Assembly: GCF_030403745.1 (NCBI RefSeq)
Contig: NZ_JAQMWP010000002.1
Span: 845,306 to 909,305 of the forward strand
Source: Streptomyces sp. S.PB5
GTDB lineage: Bacteria > Actinomycetota > Actinomycetes > Streptomycetales > Streptomycetaceae
Reading direction: 5' to 3'
DNA length: 64,000 nucleotides
Shown: positions 27,210 to 35,240 of the stretch, piece by piece
Layout of the letters: each line of letters begins with the position of its first letter
Numbering within the stretch: position 1 is the first letter of the stretch
Program-made: the position numbers and the translations under genes
The notes under the pieces: generated by a model
Told to the model about the DNA's origin: nothing
The model's database searches: none
The model's input: the letters and a program-made list of their open reading frames with translations, nothing else

Positions 27210-29090
27210 ATGGGACGCGCGGTCGGGATCGATCTGGGGACCACGAACTCCGTGGTGGCCGTCCTGGAGGGCGGCGACCCCACGGTCGTCGCCAATGCGG
27301 AGGGGGCCAGGACCACACCGTCGGTCGTGGCCTTCGCCAAGAACGGCGAGGTGCTCGTCGGGGAGGTCGCCAAACGGCAGGCCGTGACGAACGTCGAGCG
27401 CACGGCCCGCTCGGTGAAGCGGCACATGGGCGACGGGGGCTGGCGCTTCCCGGACCAGGGCGAGATCGACGGCACCCGCTTCCGGGCGCAGGAGCTGTCG
27501 GCGCGGGTGCTGCAGAAGCTGAAGCGGGACGCCGAGTCCTATCTCGGCGAGGACGTCACCGACGCGGTGATCACCGTCCCGGCGTACTTCGACGACGCCC
27601 AGCGGCAGGCCACCAAGGAGGCCGGCGAGATCGCGGGCCTGAAGGTGCTGCGGATCATCAACGAGCCGACGGCCGCGGCCCTCGCCTACGGCCTGGACCG
27701 GGGCGAGGAGCAGACCGTCCTCGTCTTCGACCTGGGAGGCGGCACCTTCGACGTCTCCCTGCTGGAGATCGGCGACGGCGTCATCGAGGTCAAGGCCACC
27801 AACGGCGACACGCATCTCGGCGGCGACGACTGGGACCAGCGGGTCGTGGAGCACCTGGTGAAGAAGTTCCAGGGGCAGTACGGCGTCGACCTCGGCAAGG
27901 ACAAGATGGCGCTGCAACGCCTGCGCGAGGGCGCCGAGAAGGCCAAGATCGAGCTGTCCAGCTCCTCGGAGACGACGATCAACCTTCCCTACATCACGGC
28001 CTCCGCCGAAGGCCCGCTGCACCTCGACGAGAAACTGACGCGTGCTCAGTTCCAGGAGCTCACCGCCGACCTGCTCGACCGCTGCAAGACCCCCTTCCAC
28101 CAGGCGGTCAAGGACGCCGGCATCAAGCTCGCCGCGGTCGACCACGTGATCCTCGTCGGCGGCTCGACGCGGATGCCCGCCGTCACCGACCTCGTCAAGG
28201 AACTCACCGGCAAGGATCCGCACAAGGGCGTCAACCCGGACGAGGTCGTGGCCCTCGGCGCCGCGCTCCAGGCCGGTGTCGTCCGCGGTGACGTCAAGGA
28301 CGTCCTGCTCCTCGACGTCACCCCGCTCTCCCTCGGCATCGAGACCAAGGGCGGCATCATGACCAAGCTCATCGAGCGCAACACCACGATCCCGACGCGC
28401 CGTTCGGAGATCTTCACGACGGCGACCGACAACCAGCCCTCGGTGGGCATCCAGGTGTACCAGGGCGAGCGTGAGATCGCCGCCTACAACAAGAAGCTGG
28501 GCGTCTTCGACCTGACGGGGCTGCCTCCCGCGCCGCGCGGTGTCCCGCAGATCGAGGTCGCCTTCGACATCGACGCCAACGGGATCATGCACGTCTCCGC
28601 GAAGGACCTGGCGACCGGCCGCGAGCAGAAGATGACGGTCACCGGCGGCTCCGCGCTCCCCAAGGACGACATCGACCGCATGATGCGGGAGGCCGAGCAG
28701 TACGCGGAGGAGGACCGGCGGCGCCGGGAGGCGGCGGAGACGAGGAACCAGGCCGAGCAACTCGTCTACCAGACCGAGAAGTTCATCCGTGAGAACGAGG
28801 AGCGGGTGCCCGGCGACACCAAATCCGAGGTGGAGTCGGCGATCTCGGAGCTGAAGGCGCTCCTGGAACGCAACGCCGACACCGGCGAGTTGCGCACCGG
28901 CGTCGAGAAACTCGCCACCGTCAGCCAGCAGATGGGCCAGGCGATGTACGCCCAGGCCCAGGCCGCGGACACCGGCAGCGGCACCGGCACCGAACAGCAC
29001 ACCACGCCTTCGGACTCCGCCGAGGAGGAGGGCGTGGTGGACGCGGAGATCGTCGACGACGACAAGGAGCAGAAGGGCGGGGCCGCCTGA
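27210..29090 (+). CDS. dnaK: Chaperone protein DnaK (Hsp70), second paralogue likely
   Basis: A 626-residue Hsp70. The N-terminal ATPase domain has [37 protein letters not shown] and [17 protein letters not shown]; the substrate domain has [17 protein letters not shown]; the C-terminus is an acidic, Gln-rich lid ending [10 protein letters not shown]. It hydrolyses ATP to fold or hold client proteins. No grpE, dnaJ or hspR gene follows, so this is probably not the main dnaK operon but a stand-alone copy. The ATG at 27210 has a modest purine-rich site (GGAAGGGGACAGCG). A HAIR-like operator overlaps its promoter, so heat or oxidative induction is plausible. Confidence 0.95.
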   Translation: MGRAVGIDLGTTNSVVAVLEGGDPTVVANAEGARTTPSVVAFAKNGEVLVGEVAKRQAVTNVERTARSVKRHMGDGGWRFPDQGEIDGTRFRAQELSARVLQKLKRDAESYLGEDVTDAVITVPAYFDDAQRQATKEAGEIAGLKVLRIINEPTAAALAYGLDRGEEQTVLVFDLGGGTFDVSLLEIGDGVIEVKATNGDTHLGGDDWDQRVVEHLVKKFQGQYGVDLGKDKMALQRLREGAEKAKIELSSSSETTINLPYITASAEGPLHLDEKLTRAQFQELTADLLDRCKTPFHQAVKDAGIKLAAVDHVILVGGSTRMPAVTDLVKELTGKDPHKGVNPDEVVALGAALQAGVVRGDVKDVLLLDVTPLSLGIETKGGIMTKLIERNTTIPTRRSEIFTTATDNQPSVGIQVYQGEREIAAYNKKLGVFDLTGLPPAPRGVPQIEVAFDIDANGIMHVSAKDLATGREQKMTVTGGSALPKDDIDRMMREAEQYAEEDRRRREAAETRNQAEQLVYQTEKFIRENEERVPGDTKSEVESAISELKALLERNADTGELRTGVEKLATVSQQMGQAMYAQAQAADTGSGTGTEQHTTPSDSAEEEGVVDAEIVDDDKEQKGGAA

Positions 29091-29104
29091 GATGCTGGTG
29101 GTGA

Positions 29105-29344
29105 CGGACTCCACGGAGGGAGATCGGCAGGGCTGACAACAGGAAGCGGCGTGCACGGTTAGCGGCGCTGGCGGCGGCTTCGCTGCTGGCGGGGACGGCC
29201 GCCGTGGGCGTGCACGGCTTCGTGGACGCGCCGGACAACCGGGACTGGTCCGTGGACGCGGCCCCGGCCGGCCATCATGACAACAGCACGGACGGCCACA
29301 TCGAGGGCGGCGCCGCCCCGGCCGGCCACATCGACGGCGGCTGA
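29105..29344 (+). pseudogene. Small secreted-peptide ORF with no start codon (possible frameshift)
   Basis: An open frame of 79 codons with a clear signal-like core: RKRRARLAALAAASLLAGTA, then AVGVHGFVD, then a tail with two related units (AAPAGHHDNSTDGHIEGG and AAPAGHIDGG). No ATG, GTG or TTG lies before the hydrophobic core; an in-frame TGA is at 29102-29104. An ATG at 29092 in another frame starts MLVVTDSTEGDRQG and stops at 29136, just as the signal-like frame becomes plausible. A single-base slip would join them. It may be a recent frameshift, an ATC start, or chance. Confidence 0.35.
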
Positions 29345-29742
29345 CGGGCTGCGCCCCCGTCTTCTCCCGACCCCGCCGCTCCGGCCGCGGCCCCAGCTGT
29401 CCGGGGTCGCGGCTGCGGTACACCACATACGGCCGGAACAGATACTGCACCGGCGCGCTGAACATGTGCACCAGCCTGCTGTACGGCACGAACGCGATCA
29501 GCACCATCCCGATCACCGCGTGCACCTGGTACAGCACCGGCACGCCCGCCATCCGGTCGATGTCCGACCGCGAGCACCCCGGCCGCCGTGCCGCCGTAGA
29601 GCGAGAGCAGATGGTACGTGTGCTCGTCGACCCCGAGTTTCCCGGTCCACGACATCGGCACGAACGGGCCCATGATGTGTCCGGCCAGCACGAAGAGGAT
29701 GCCGTAGTGGAAGGTCGTAGAGGTAGCGCGGATCGCGCTCAT
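29345..29742 (-). pseudogene. narI: narI remnant, C-terminal part (respiratory nitrate reductase gamma subunit)
   Basis: The minus strand from 29742 reads MSAIRATSTTFHYGILFVLA, then GHIMGPFVPMSWTGKLGVDE, then HTYHLLSLYGGTAAGVLA, the second and third membrane regions of NarI, a di-haem cytochrome b. After GVLA the frame shifts, and the homology resumes in another frame with MAGVPVLYQVHAVIGMVLIA, then FVPYSRLVHMFSAPVQYLFR, then PYVVYRSRD, the C-terminal region. About 85 residues that normally lie between are missing, and no natural stop is seen. The N-terminal part lies inverted next door (29741-29830). No narG, narH or narJ is in the window. Confidence 0.7.
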
Positions 29743-29834
29743 GACCACACCCCTCTGGGGCGTGCTGCCGTACGTCGCCTTCGCCCTGCTCGTCGCCGGA
29801 CCGATCTGGCGGCGCACCCGTCGGCGGCACCCGT
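29741..29834 (+). pseudogene. narI: narI remnant, N-terminal part in inverted orientation
   Basis: On the plus strand the frame from ATG 29741 reads MTTPLWGVLPYVAFALLVAG, then PIWRRTRRRHPF, matching the first membrane helix and following loop of NarI (usually LWxVLPYVAFALLVAGHIWR). The rest of NarI lies on the opposite strand, starting at the shared CATG (29740-29743). About 15-20 residues between the pieces are missing. This indicates a small inversion plus deletions in a decaying gene. Confidence 0.68.
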
Positions 29835-29844
29835 TCGGGTCAGG

Positions 29845-30660
29845 TCAGACCTTGCGTGCGACCCCCGCGTACACGGGGACGATGCCCTCGGCCTGGGCCG
29901 CCACGTCCTCGGGCCCCGGCCGCCATCCGATGACCGGGATCACACCGGGGCCGAGCAGCTCCAGACCGTCGAAGAAGCGCGTGAACTCGGCGAGCGTGCG
30001 CGGGTGGAACGGCGTACCGACCGCCCGGAAGTGCTCGGCGGCCTTCGCGACGGCCTCCGGGCTGAGGTCGGGGGTGACCTGGGAGAGGATCAGATGGCTG
30101 CCCGGGGCGAGTTCGGCGACGTACCGCTCGAGCAGGCCGTACACGTCGTCGCCGGCGGAGTCGTCGCCCAGGTAGTGGGTCAGCGCCACCAGGGACAGTG
30201 CCACGGGCCGCGAGAAGTCCAGGGTCTCCGCGGCCGGCCGCAGGATGGTGCCGGGGTCGCGGACGTCGGCGTGCACGTAGTCGGTGGCGCCCTCGGGGGT
30301 GCTGTGCAGCAGCGCCTGGGCGTGACGCAGGACGATCGGGTCGTTGTCGGCGTACACGATCCTCGAGTCCGGAGCGACCTCCTAGGCCACCTGGTGGAGG
30401 TTGGGCTCGGTGGGGATGCCGGTGCCGATGTCGAGGAACTGGCGGATCCCGGCCTCGGCGGCCGTGCGCACGGCCCGGTGCATGAAACGGCGGTTGGCGC
30501 GGGCCCCGCGCACCGCCGTGGGGTCCGAGGCGAGGATCCTGCGGGCCAGGGCCTCGTCCACCGGGTAGTTGTCCTTGCCGCCCAGCCACCAGTCGTACAC
30601 CCGCGCCGGATGCGGCCGACTGGTGTCGACCGTGGTGGGCGCGCCCTCGGATCCGGTCAT
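29845..30660 (-). pseudogene. SAM-dependent methyltransferase (DUF574/SAM_MeTrfase type) with amber stop
   Basis: The full frame is 271 codons. The N-terminal half has PHPARVYDWWLGGKDNYPVD and FLDIGTGIPTEPNLHQVA, typical of the Streptomyces S-adenosyl methyltransferase family DUF574. An in-frame TAG at 30384-30382 (minus strand) then replaces the Gln codon expected in 'HQVAQEVAPD'. Reading on in the same frame gives EVAPDSRIVYADNDPIVLRH, and the C-terminal half ends VPVYAGVARKV. One base (C to T) separates it from an intact gene. Reinitiation at ATG/GTG 30357 would give a 170-residue product lacking the SAM site. It follows the XRE regulator gene by 87 bases. Confidence 0.82.
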
Positions 30661-30747
30661 GCGGGGTCTTCTCCTCGGTCCTCGATGCGGTCGCGTGGCC
30701 GTCTCGGAGGCGGCCGGCAGGGTGCCGGCTCGGACCGACAGGTCGCG

Positions 30748-31608
30748 TCAGTAGGTGGTGCGGCGCTCCCGCAGGATCTTCTTGGTGCGCTCCGCGGACG
30801 CGGCACGCGCCGTCATGTGGTCCAGGACCTCCAGATGCGCGGAGACCTCCGGGCGGGAGTCCAGGTACAGGGCGCCGGTCAGATACTCGGTGAACGCCAT
30901 GTCGGGCAGCTCCGGCTCGGCGAAGCGGAACAGCGAGAAGGGCGCGTACGTCCCCGGGTGCGGGCCCGCCGCGAATTCGGCGATCTGCAGGGTGACCCGG
31001 TCGCGCTCGGCGAACTCCAGGAGTTTGTCGATCTGTTCACGCATGATCCCGCCGTGGCCGACCGGGCGGCACAGCACCGTCTCGTCCATGACCACCCACA
31101 GATGAGGCGGATCGGCCTTCTCCAGCAGCTCCTGACGGGTCATCCGCAGGGAGACATGCCGCTCGATCGTCTCGGAGCCCTGCTGGGCGATCGTGCCCGC
31201 CTCCATGACGGCCCGCGCGTACGCCTCGGTCTGCAGCAGCCCCGGCACGAAGTGCGGCTCGTAGGAACGGATGATGCGCGCCGCGCCCTCCAGGCTCACA
31301 TAGAGGCTGAACCAGTCGGGCAGCACATCGTGGAACCGCTGCCACCAGCCCGGCTGGTTCGCCTCCTCGGCCAGTGCGACGAAGGCGTCCGACTCCTCCT
31401 CCGCCACTCCGTACGCCGACAGCAGCAGTTGCACATACGGGATCTTCAGCGCGACTTCGGCCATCTCCATGCGCCGCACGGTCGCGGGCGCCACACGAAG
31501 GACCTTCGCGGCCTCCTCGCGCTTCAGCCCGGCAGCCTCACGCAGCTCCTGCAGCCGCTTGCCGAGCACCACCTGGCCCACAGTGGGCGCAGGCCGCCGC
31601 TCACTCAC
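30748..31608 (-). CDS. SCR1-type XRE regulator (HTH + DUF5753)
   Basis: A 286-residue regulator. The N-terminal helix-turn-helix is VVLGKRLQELREAAGLKREE, then AAKVLRVAPATVRRMEMAEV, in the XRE class. The C-terminal ~190 residues (RIIRSYEPHFVPGLLQTEAY ... HVSLRMTRQELL ... LWVVMDETVLCRPVGHGGIM) match DUF5753, found in the many 'SCR1 family TA-like' regulators of Streptomyces. These usually have a small DUF397 partner gene; none is seen here. The downstream neighbour is the amber-bearing methyltransferase. The ATG at 31608 precedes a 238-base intergenic region. Confidence 0.88.
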   Translation of the reverse strand: MSERRPAPTVGQVVLGKRLQELREAAGLKREEAAKVLRVAPATVRRMEMAEVALKIPYVQLLLSAYGVAEEESDAFVALAEEANQPGWWQRFHDVLPDWFSLYVSLEGAARIIRSYEPHFVPGLLQTEAYARAVMEAGTIAQQGSETIERHVSLRMTRQELLEKADPPHLWVVMDETVLCRPVGHGGIMREQIDKLLEFAERDRVTLQIAEFAAGPHPGTYAPFSLFRFAEPELPDMAFTEYLTGALYLDSRPEVSAHLEVLDHMTARAASAERTKKILRERRTTY

Positions 31609-31846
31609 GCCACGCCTCCCCTACGCGCCGAAGTATGCGGGCAGTGTGTCATGTTCCGCTGCCGGTCTCACGGGGTCGGGGTGAGGCGCTCACCACGTGG
31701 GGCCATTACTTCCGGGGTAATCGACCGGTCCGACCGGCTGCGGGATCGTGATGACACCGGGTTCCGGGGCGGCGCACTCCGCTCCGGGGCCCGGGGACCG
31801 ACCCCGCTCACAACCCCGACTCGACCTCGCCGGAGGGTGATTCGTC

Positions 31847-32272
31847 ATGTCCGCAACCCAGCTGTCCGCCCTCGCCCGCACCTGTGACCCGCACCTCGCC
31901 CTGCGGCGCTTCCTCGCCCTCGACGCGGTCGTGACCGGCGCCAACGCCCTTGCCTACCTGGCCCTCTCCGGCCCGCTGGGCCGACTGCTCGGCGTCGACT
32001 CCACGCTGCTGCTGGGACTCGGTGCGTTCCTCGCGGGGTACGCGGCCGCCGTCGGCCTGCTGGCCTCCCGGACCCGCCCCGCCGCACTGCCGGTACGGGC
32101 CGTCATCGAGGCCAACCTCGCCTGGGCCGTGCTGAGTTGCGTCGCCCTGGCCCTGTGGCTGACCCCTTCGACGGCGGGCGCCGTGTGGACCGTCGCGCAG
32201 GCGCTGACCGTCGCCGGGTTCGCCGCACTCCAGCACATGTCCCTGAGGGTCCGTCAGGACATCAGCGACTGA
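31847..32272 (+). CDS. Four-helix membrane protein of unknown function
   Basis: A 141-residue protein with four predicted membrane spans: FLALDAVVTGANALAYLALS, LLLGLGAFLAGYAAAVGLLA, LAWAVLSCVALALWLT and AVWTVAQALTVAGFAALQHM. The N-terminus SALARTCDPHLALRRFLALD and the layout recall SPW/DoxX-like small membrane proteins, but no function can be given. GGAGG lies before the ATG at 31847. Its 3' end overlaps the convergent XRE gene by 19 bases. Confidence 0.72.
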   Translation: MSATQLSALARTCDPHLALRRFLALDAVVTGANALAYLALSGPLGRLLGVDSTLLLGLGAFLAGYAAAVGLLASRTRPAALPVRAVIEANLAWAVLSCVALALWLTPSTAGAVWTVAQALTVAGFAALQHMSLRVRQDISD

Positions 32273-33051
32273 AGGTACTTGACCGTCGCCGGGTCGGCCG
32301 GGAGGAACGTCTCGATGGCCAGCTCGGCGACGGTCACGTCCATGGGGGTGTTGAAGGTGGAGATGGAGGAGATGAACGACAGCACCCGCCCCTCGTGCTC
32401 GATCTGCATCGGCAGCGCGAAGTACGGTACGTCGTCGAACGGTTCACCGGCCCCGGTGTCGGGCACCGGATACGCGGCCACCTCCTCGTACAGCTCCCGC
32501 AGCGGCTGCGAGCGGTGCAGCGCGATCTGCCGTTCCATCTGGGCCAGCAGATGCCCGCGCCACTCAGGGAGGTTGCGGATCCGGGGCGCCATGCCCTCCG
32601 GGTGCAGGGTGAGCCGCATCGCGTTGAGCGGGGGTTCGAGGAGGTGCTCGGGGACGCCGTCGAGCAGCATGAGGATGCCCCGGTTGGCGGCGACCACGTT
32701 GTACATCGCGTCCAGCACCAGCGCGGGATAGGGGTCGTAGCCCTGGATGAGCCGCTCGATGCCCTCGCGCAGGGCGCCCAGCGCAGGATCGTCCAACGGG
32801 GTCTCCGGATACCGCGGGGCGTAACCGGCCGCCAGCAGCAGGGCGTTGCGCTCCCGCACCGGCACGTCCAGATGCTCGGCCAGCCGTAGCACCATCTCCT
32901 CGCTCGGCCGGGACCGGCCCGTCTCGATGAAGCTGATGTGCCGCGCGGAGGAGTCGGCCCGCAGCGCCAGCTCCAGCTGACTGACCCTGCGCTGTTCCCG
33001 CCAGGCCCGCAGCAGCGGACCGACGGCGTTGTCGGAGGCGATGGTGGTCAT
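32254..33051 (-). CDS. XRE regulator with MmyB-like C-terminal domain
   Basis: A 265-residue transcription factor. The helix-turn-helix is PLLRAWREQRRVSQLELALR, then ADSSARHISFIETGRSRPS, and the C-terminal PAS-like MmyB ligand domain has PYPALVLDAMYNVVAANRGI, then RIRNLPEWRGHLLAQMERQ. This is the widespread actinobacterial HTH-MmyB family, which binds small ligands; fatty acids have been reported for some members. The ATG at 33051 starts MTTIASDNAVGP; upstream in-frame codons lie in the divergent region. The gene diverges from phhB, and the ~118-base gap may hold its operator. Confidence 0.87.
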   Translation of the reverse strand: MTTIASDNAVGPLLRAWREQRRVSQLELALRADSSARHISFIETGRSRPSEEMVLRLAEHLDVPVRERNALLLAAGYAPRYPETPLDDPALGALREGIERLIQGYDPYPALVLDAMYNVVAANRGILMLLDGVPEHLLEPPLNAMRLTLHPEGMAPRIRNLPEWRGHLLAQMERQIALHRSQPLRELYEEVAAYPVPDTGAGEPFDDVPYFALPMQIEHEGRVLSFISSISTFNTPMDVTVAELAIETFLPADPATVKYLQSLMS

Positions 33052-33169
33052 ACCGCGACCGTAGACGACGCAGCGCCCGTTCGGGGAAGCGGGCCCGTCT
33101 GACCAGGGCTTCCACGGGCTCTCTGTGGCAGGCTGAAGGGGAACCCCCCGTCCTGGAAGGAGCGACGCC

Positions 33170-33475
33170 ATGCCCGTCGAACCGCTGTCGCAGAAGGAGA
33201 TCGAGGACCGGCTCGCGGAACTGCCGGGCTGGTCGCTCGACGGTGACCGCCTCGCCCGCTCCTACCGTCTCGCCTCGCACTTCGCGGCCACGGCGATGGT
33301 CGTCCACATCGCCCAGGTCCAGGAGCGGCTCGACCACCACTCCGACCTCACGCTCGGCTACGACACGGTGTCCCTGACCGTGAACACCCACAGCGTGGGC
33401 GGCGCGGTCACCGAGAAGGACTTCGAACTCGCGCAGCAGGTGGAGGCCCTCGCCCCGGGCCACGGGGCCCAGTGA
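33170..33475 (+). CDS. phhB: 4a-hydroxytetrahydrobiopterin dehydratase (pterin-4a-carbinolamine dehydratase)
   Basis: A 101-residue PCD/DCoH-family enzyme. The family core is seen as LAELPGWSLDGDRLARSYRL, VVHIAQVQERLDHHSDLTL and YDTVSLTVNTHSVGGAVTEK, with the catalytic His pair (DHHSD). It dehydrates 4a-hydroxytetrahydropterin to recycle the cofactor of aromatic-amino-acid hydroxylases. No hydroxylase gene is close by. GGAAGGAG precedes the ATG. The next gene begins one base after the stop, so the two are probably co-transcribed. Confidence 0.92.
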   Translation: MPVEPLSQKEIEDRLAELPGWSLDGDRLARSYRLASHFAATAMVVHIAQVQERLDHHSDLTLGYDTVSLTVNTHSVGGAVTEKDFELAQQVEALAPGHGAQ

Positions 33476-33476
33476 G

Positions 33477-34220
33477 GTGCTGGACTACGACAAGGAGGCC
33501 GACGCCTACGACACCACCCGCGGCGGCGAACCCCGCGCCGCCGCGGCCGCGGACGCCGTGCTCGGCCTGCTCCCCGCCGGAGTCGACCGCCTCCTGGACG
33601 TCGCCTGCGGCACCGGGATCGTCACCCGGCGGTTCGCGCGGGCGCTGCCCGCGGCCCGGGTGACGGGCGCCGACCTGACCTACGGCATGGCCCGGATGGC
33701 GGCCGGGCGGCTGCCCGGTGCGATCGTCCTCGCCGACAGCCGCCGACTGCCCTTTCCCGACGGGACGTTCGACGCGGTGACCAGTGTGTGGCTGCTGCAT
33801 CTCGTCGACGAGGCCGACGACGTGCGGAGCATCGTCGCCGAATGCGCCCGGGTGCTGAAGCCCGGCGGGGTGTACGTCACCACCGTCGACAAGGCCGCGG
33901 CGCACGACGTCGGCAGCGACATCGACACCGTCCTCGCCCCGCGCCCGCGCCGGCCCGCCCCGGACGCCGGCCCCCGCGTGGCGGCGTACGCCGCGGCTCA
34001 GGGGCTGGTCGACGCCGGGCGGGCCCGTTTCCAGGGTGTCGGCCAGGGCCGCAGCCCCCGCCGCACGGCCGCCGACCTGCGGCGCGGCTGGTTCACGATG
34101 CTGCCGCCGGGCGACCCGCGCACCGACGCCTTCGCCGCCCGCCTTGAGGCACTCCCGGACCAGGACCGGCCGCGCGCCGACCCCGTCTTCGCGCTCCGGG
34201 CCTTCAGGAAGCCCGCGTGA
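33477..34220 (+). CDS. Class I SAM-dependent methyltransferase
   Basis: A 247-residue methyltransferase. Motif I is RLLDVACGTGIVTRRFARAL (~residue 38), followed by VTGADLTYGMARMAA, and the post-I motif is FDAVTSVWLLHLVDEADDV with RVLKPGGVYVTTVD. This is the Methyltransf_11 pattern; the substrate is unknown. The GTG at 33477 is one base past the phhB stop, so coupling is likely; no good Shine-Dalgarno sequence is needed. Its 3' end overlaps the convergent gene by 17 bases. Confidence 0.84.
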   Translation: MLDYDKEADAYDTTRGGEPRAAAAADAVLGLLPAGVDRLLDVACGTGIVTRRFARALPAARVTGADLTYGMARMAAGRLPGAIVLADSRRLPFPDGTFDAVTSVWLLHLVDEADDVRSIVAECARVLKPGGVYVTTVDKAAAHDVGSDIDTVLAPRPRRPAPDAGPRVAAYAAAQGLVDAGRARFQGVGQGRSPRRTAADLRRGWFTMLPPGDPRTDAFAARLEALPDQDRPRADPVFALRAFRKPA

Positions 34221-34701
34221 ACTCCATGACCCAGTTGGTGAGCCAGGTGTCCCCGTCGTCGAGTGAGAAGGCCTGCTCCCAGCGGGCGCCGGTCGCGGAG
34301 ACGTCGGACCAGACGAAGCGCACGCGGACGTCCTTGCCGATGGGGGTCCCCCCGCCTGAGCGAAGCCGAGAGTGGGGGAGTGTGTCGTCGCCGTAGAACT
34401 CGCCGCGGTCGTCCTCGAACCGGCCGAAGACCGGCGGGAAGAGGGTTCCGGTGCGGCTGGAGGCCCAGTTCAGCGACCACTGCTCCGTCTCGCGGTCGAA
34501 GAGCCGCAACGTCGCGCCCTTCGAGCCGAGATGGGGCATGTCGATCTCGTCGATGTTCGCGGCGCCGTCGAACAGCGGCCGGCAGCGGCTGGTCCCCGAA
34601 AACTCCTCCCAGGCGCTGTCCGGGTCGAGGAAGTCGGTGCGGCGGCGGTGGAGGACCTGCCAGTCGCCGTGGAAGAAGTCGAAGTCGTGCGGGCTGCTCA
34701 T
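34204..34701 (-). CDS. Uncharacterised lipocalin-like protein with repeat-derived insertion
   Basis: A 165-residue protein. Its pattern FDFFHGDWQVLHRRRTDFLD ... WEEFSGTSRCRPLFDGAANI ... WSLNWASSRTGTLFPPVFGR suggests a beta-barrel of the DUF1579-like sort (an assay-like carrier or enzyme fold), but I cannot name it. In the loop after EDDRGEFYGDDT it carries the peptide LPHSRLRSGGGTPI, encoded by a dispersed repeat that keeps the frame (34341-34382). It starts at ATG 34701, which overlaps the stop of the upstream gene (ATGA), so the two are one unit. The pair faces the WYL regulator. Confidence 0.68.
   Translation of the reverse strand: MSSPHDFDFFHGDWQVLHRRRTDFLDPDSAWEEFSGTSRCRPLFDGAANIDEIDMPHLGSKGATLRLFDRETEQWSLNWASSRTGTLFPPVFGRFEDDRGEFYGDDTLPHSRLRSGGGTPIGKDVRVRFVWSDVSATGARWEQAFSLDDGDTWLTNWVMEFTRAS
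34341..34382. repeat. Dispersed Streptomyces repeat inside a coding sequence
   Basis: A sequence of the type TGGGGGTCCCCCCGC ... GAGCGAAGCCGAGAG ... TGGGGGAG occurs here. I recognise it from memory as a repeat found at many places in Streptomyces genomes, usually between genes. Here it lies in the coding frame of the 34204-34701 gene. Its two ends (GGGGG and CCCCC motifs) can pair. Confidence 0.7.
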
Positions 34702-35177
34702 GAACGGTCTCCAGTGGTTCCTTCGGGCAGGGAGTCGGCCAGGTAGGCGGCCAGGTCGGGGACTTCGGGCGCCAGCAGGTGGCGGACCCAGGCGTCCCGT
34801 TCGTGCAGGATCGGGGGGAGCTCCCAGACACAGCCGATCCAGGGCAGGTCGGGCCTGATGAAGTGGGTCGGGTCGTGGTCCGGGCAGCCGAGGACGGGCT
34901 GGCCGGCGGCGGCGCCCCGGAAGTGCAGGACGTTGTCCCACACCCAGCTGTAGGCGTTGAGATAGGCGCCGTCGTCGCCGCCCCGGTGCAGCACGACGAA
35001 GGTCGCCGGCGGGGTGCCGTCCGCCTCCGGCAGCAGCTCCGGGAGGATCTCGTACGCCGCCTTCTCGACGTCCGGCGCGATGCCCGCCGGGTCGGAGGTG
35101 ACGTGGTAGCGCTTGATGTGCCGGCCGGCCACCTCGATGGGCGGCGGCACGGTCAGGAGTTTCTCGGTGAAGCTCAT
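34698..35177 (-). CDS. Uncharacterised protein paired with the downstream beta-barrel protein
   Basis: A 159-residue protein of unknown family. Visible features are an N-terminal TEKLLTVPPPIEVAGRHIKR, a block YLNAYSWVWDNVLHFRGAAA, then PVLGCPDHDPTHFIRPDLPW, then IGCVWELPPILHERDAWVRH. The stop overlaps the start of the next gene (ATGA). The promoter region (35178-35234) contains a perfect palindrome shared with the divergent WYL regulator, which suggests direct control by it. I cannot assign a reaction. Confidence 0.7.
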   Translation of the reverse strand: MSFTEKLLTVPPPIEVAGRHIKRYHVTSDPAGIAPDVEKAAYEILPELLPEADGTPPATFVVLHRGGDDGAYLNAYSWVWDNVLHFRGAAAGQPVLGCPDHDPTHFIRPDLPWIGCVWELPPILHERDAWVRHLLAPEVPDLAAYLADSLPEGTTGDRS

Positions 35178-35196
35178 GACCGGGACGTTAGGACCG

Positions 35197-35223
35197 CTTC
35201 ACTGACACCGTCTGTCAGTGAAG
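35197..35223. promoter_or_regulatory. Perfect 11-bp inverted repeat, probable WYL-regulator operator
   Basis: Two arms, CTTCACTGACA (35197-35207) and TGTCAGTGAAG (35213-35223), are perfectly complementary across a 5-base spacer. It lies between the divergent WYL regulator and the 35177 gene. The short distance (17 bases) to the regulator start suggests autoregulation. Confidence 0.7.
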
Positions 35224-35240
35224 TCTGGGATTCTGTGGCG

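Noticed and set aside
27030..29552. An 840-codon minus-strand ORF through dnaK that includes the narI C-terminal sequence at its 5' end.
   Set aside because: Only the first ~55 codons are NarI-like. The rest is the antisense of dnaK, so it is not one gene.
31700..31730. ATTAC-N6-GTAAT-like symmetry in the 31609-31846 intergenic region.
   Set aside because: The arms are only 5 bases and nothing ties them to the XRE regulator.
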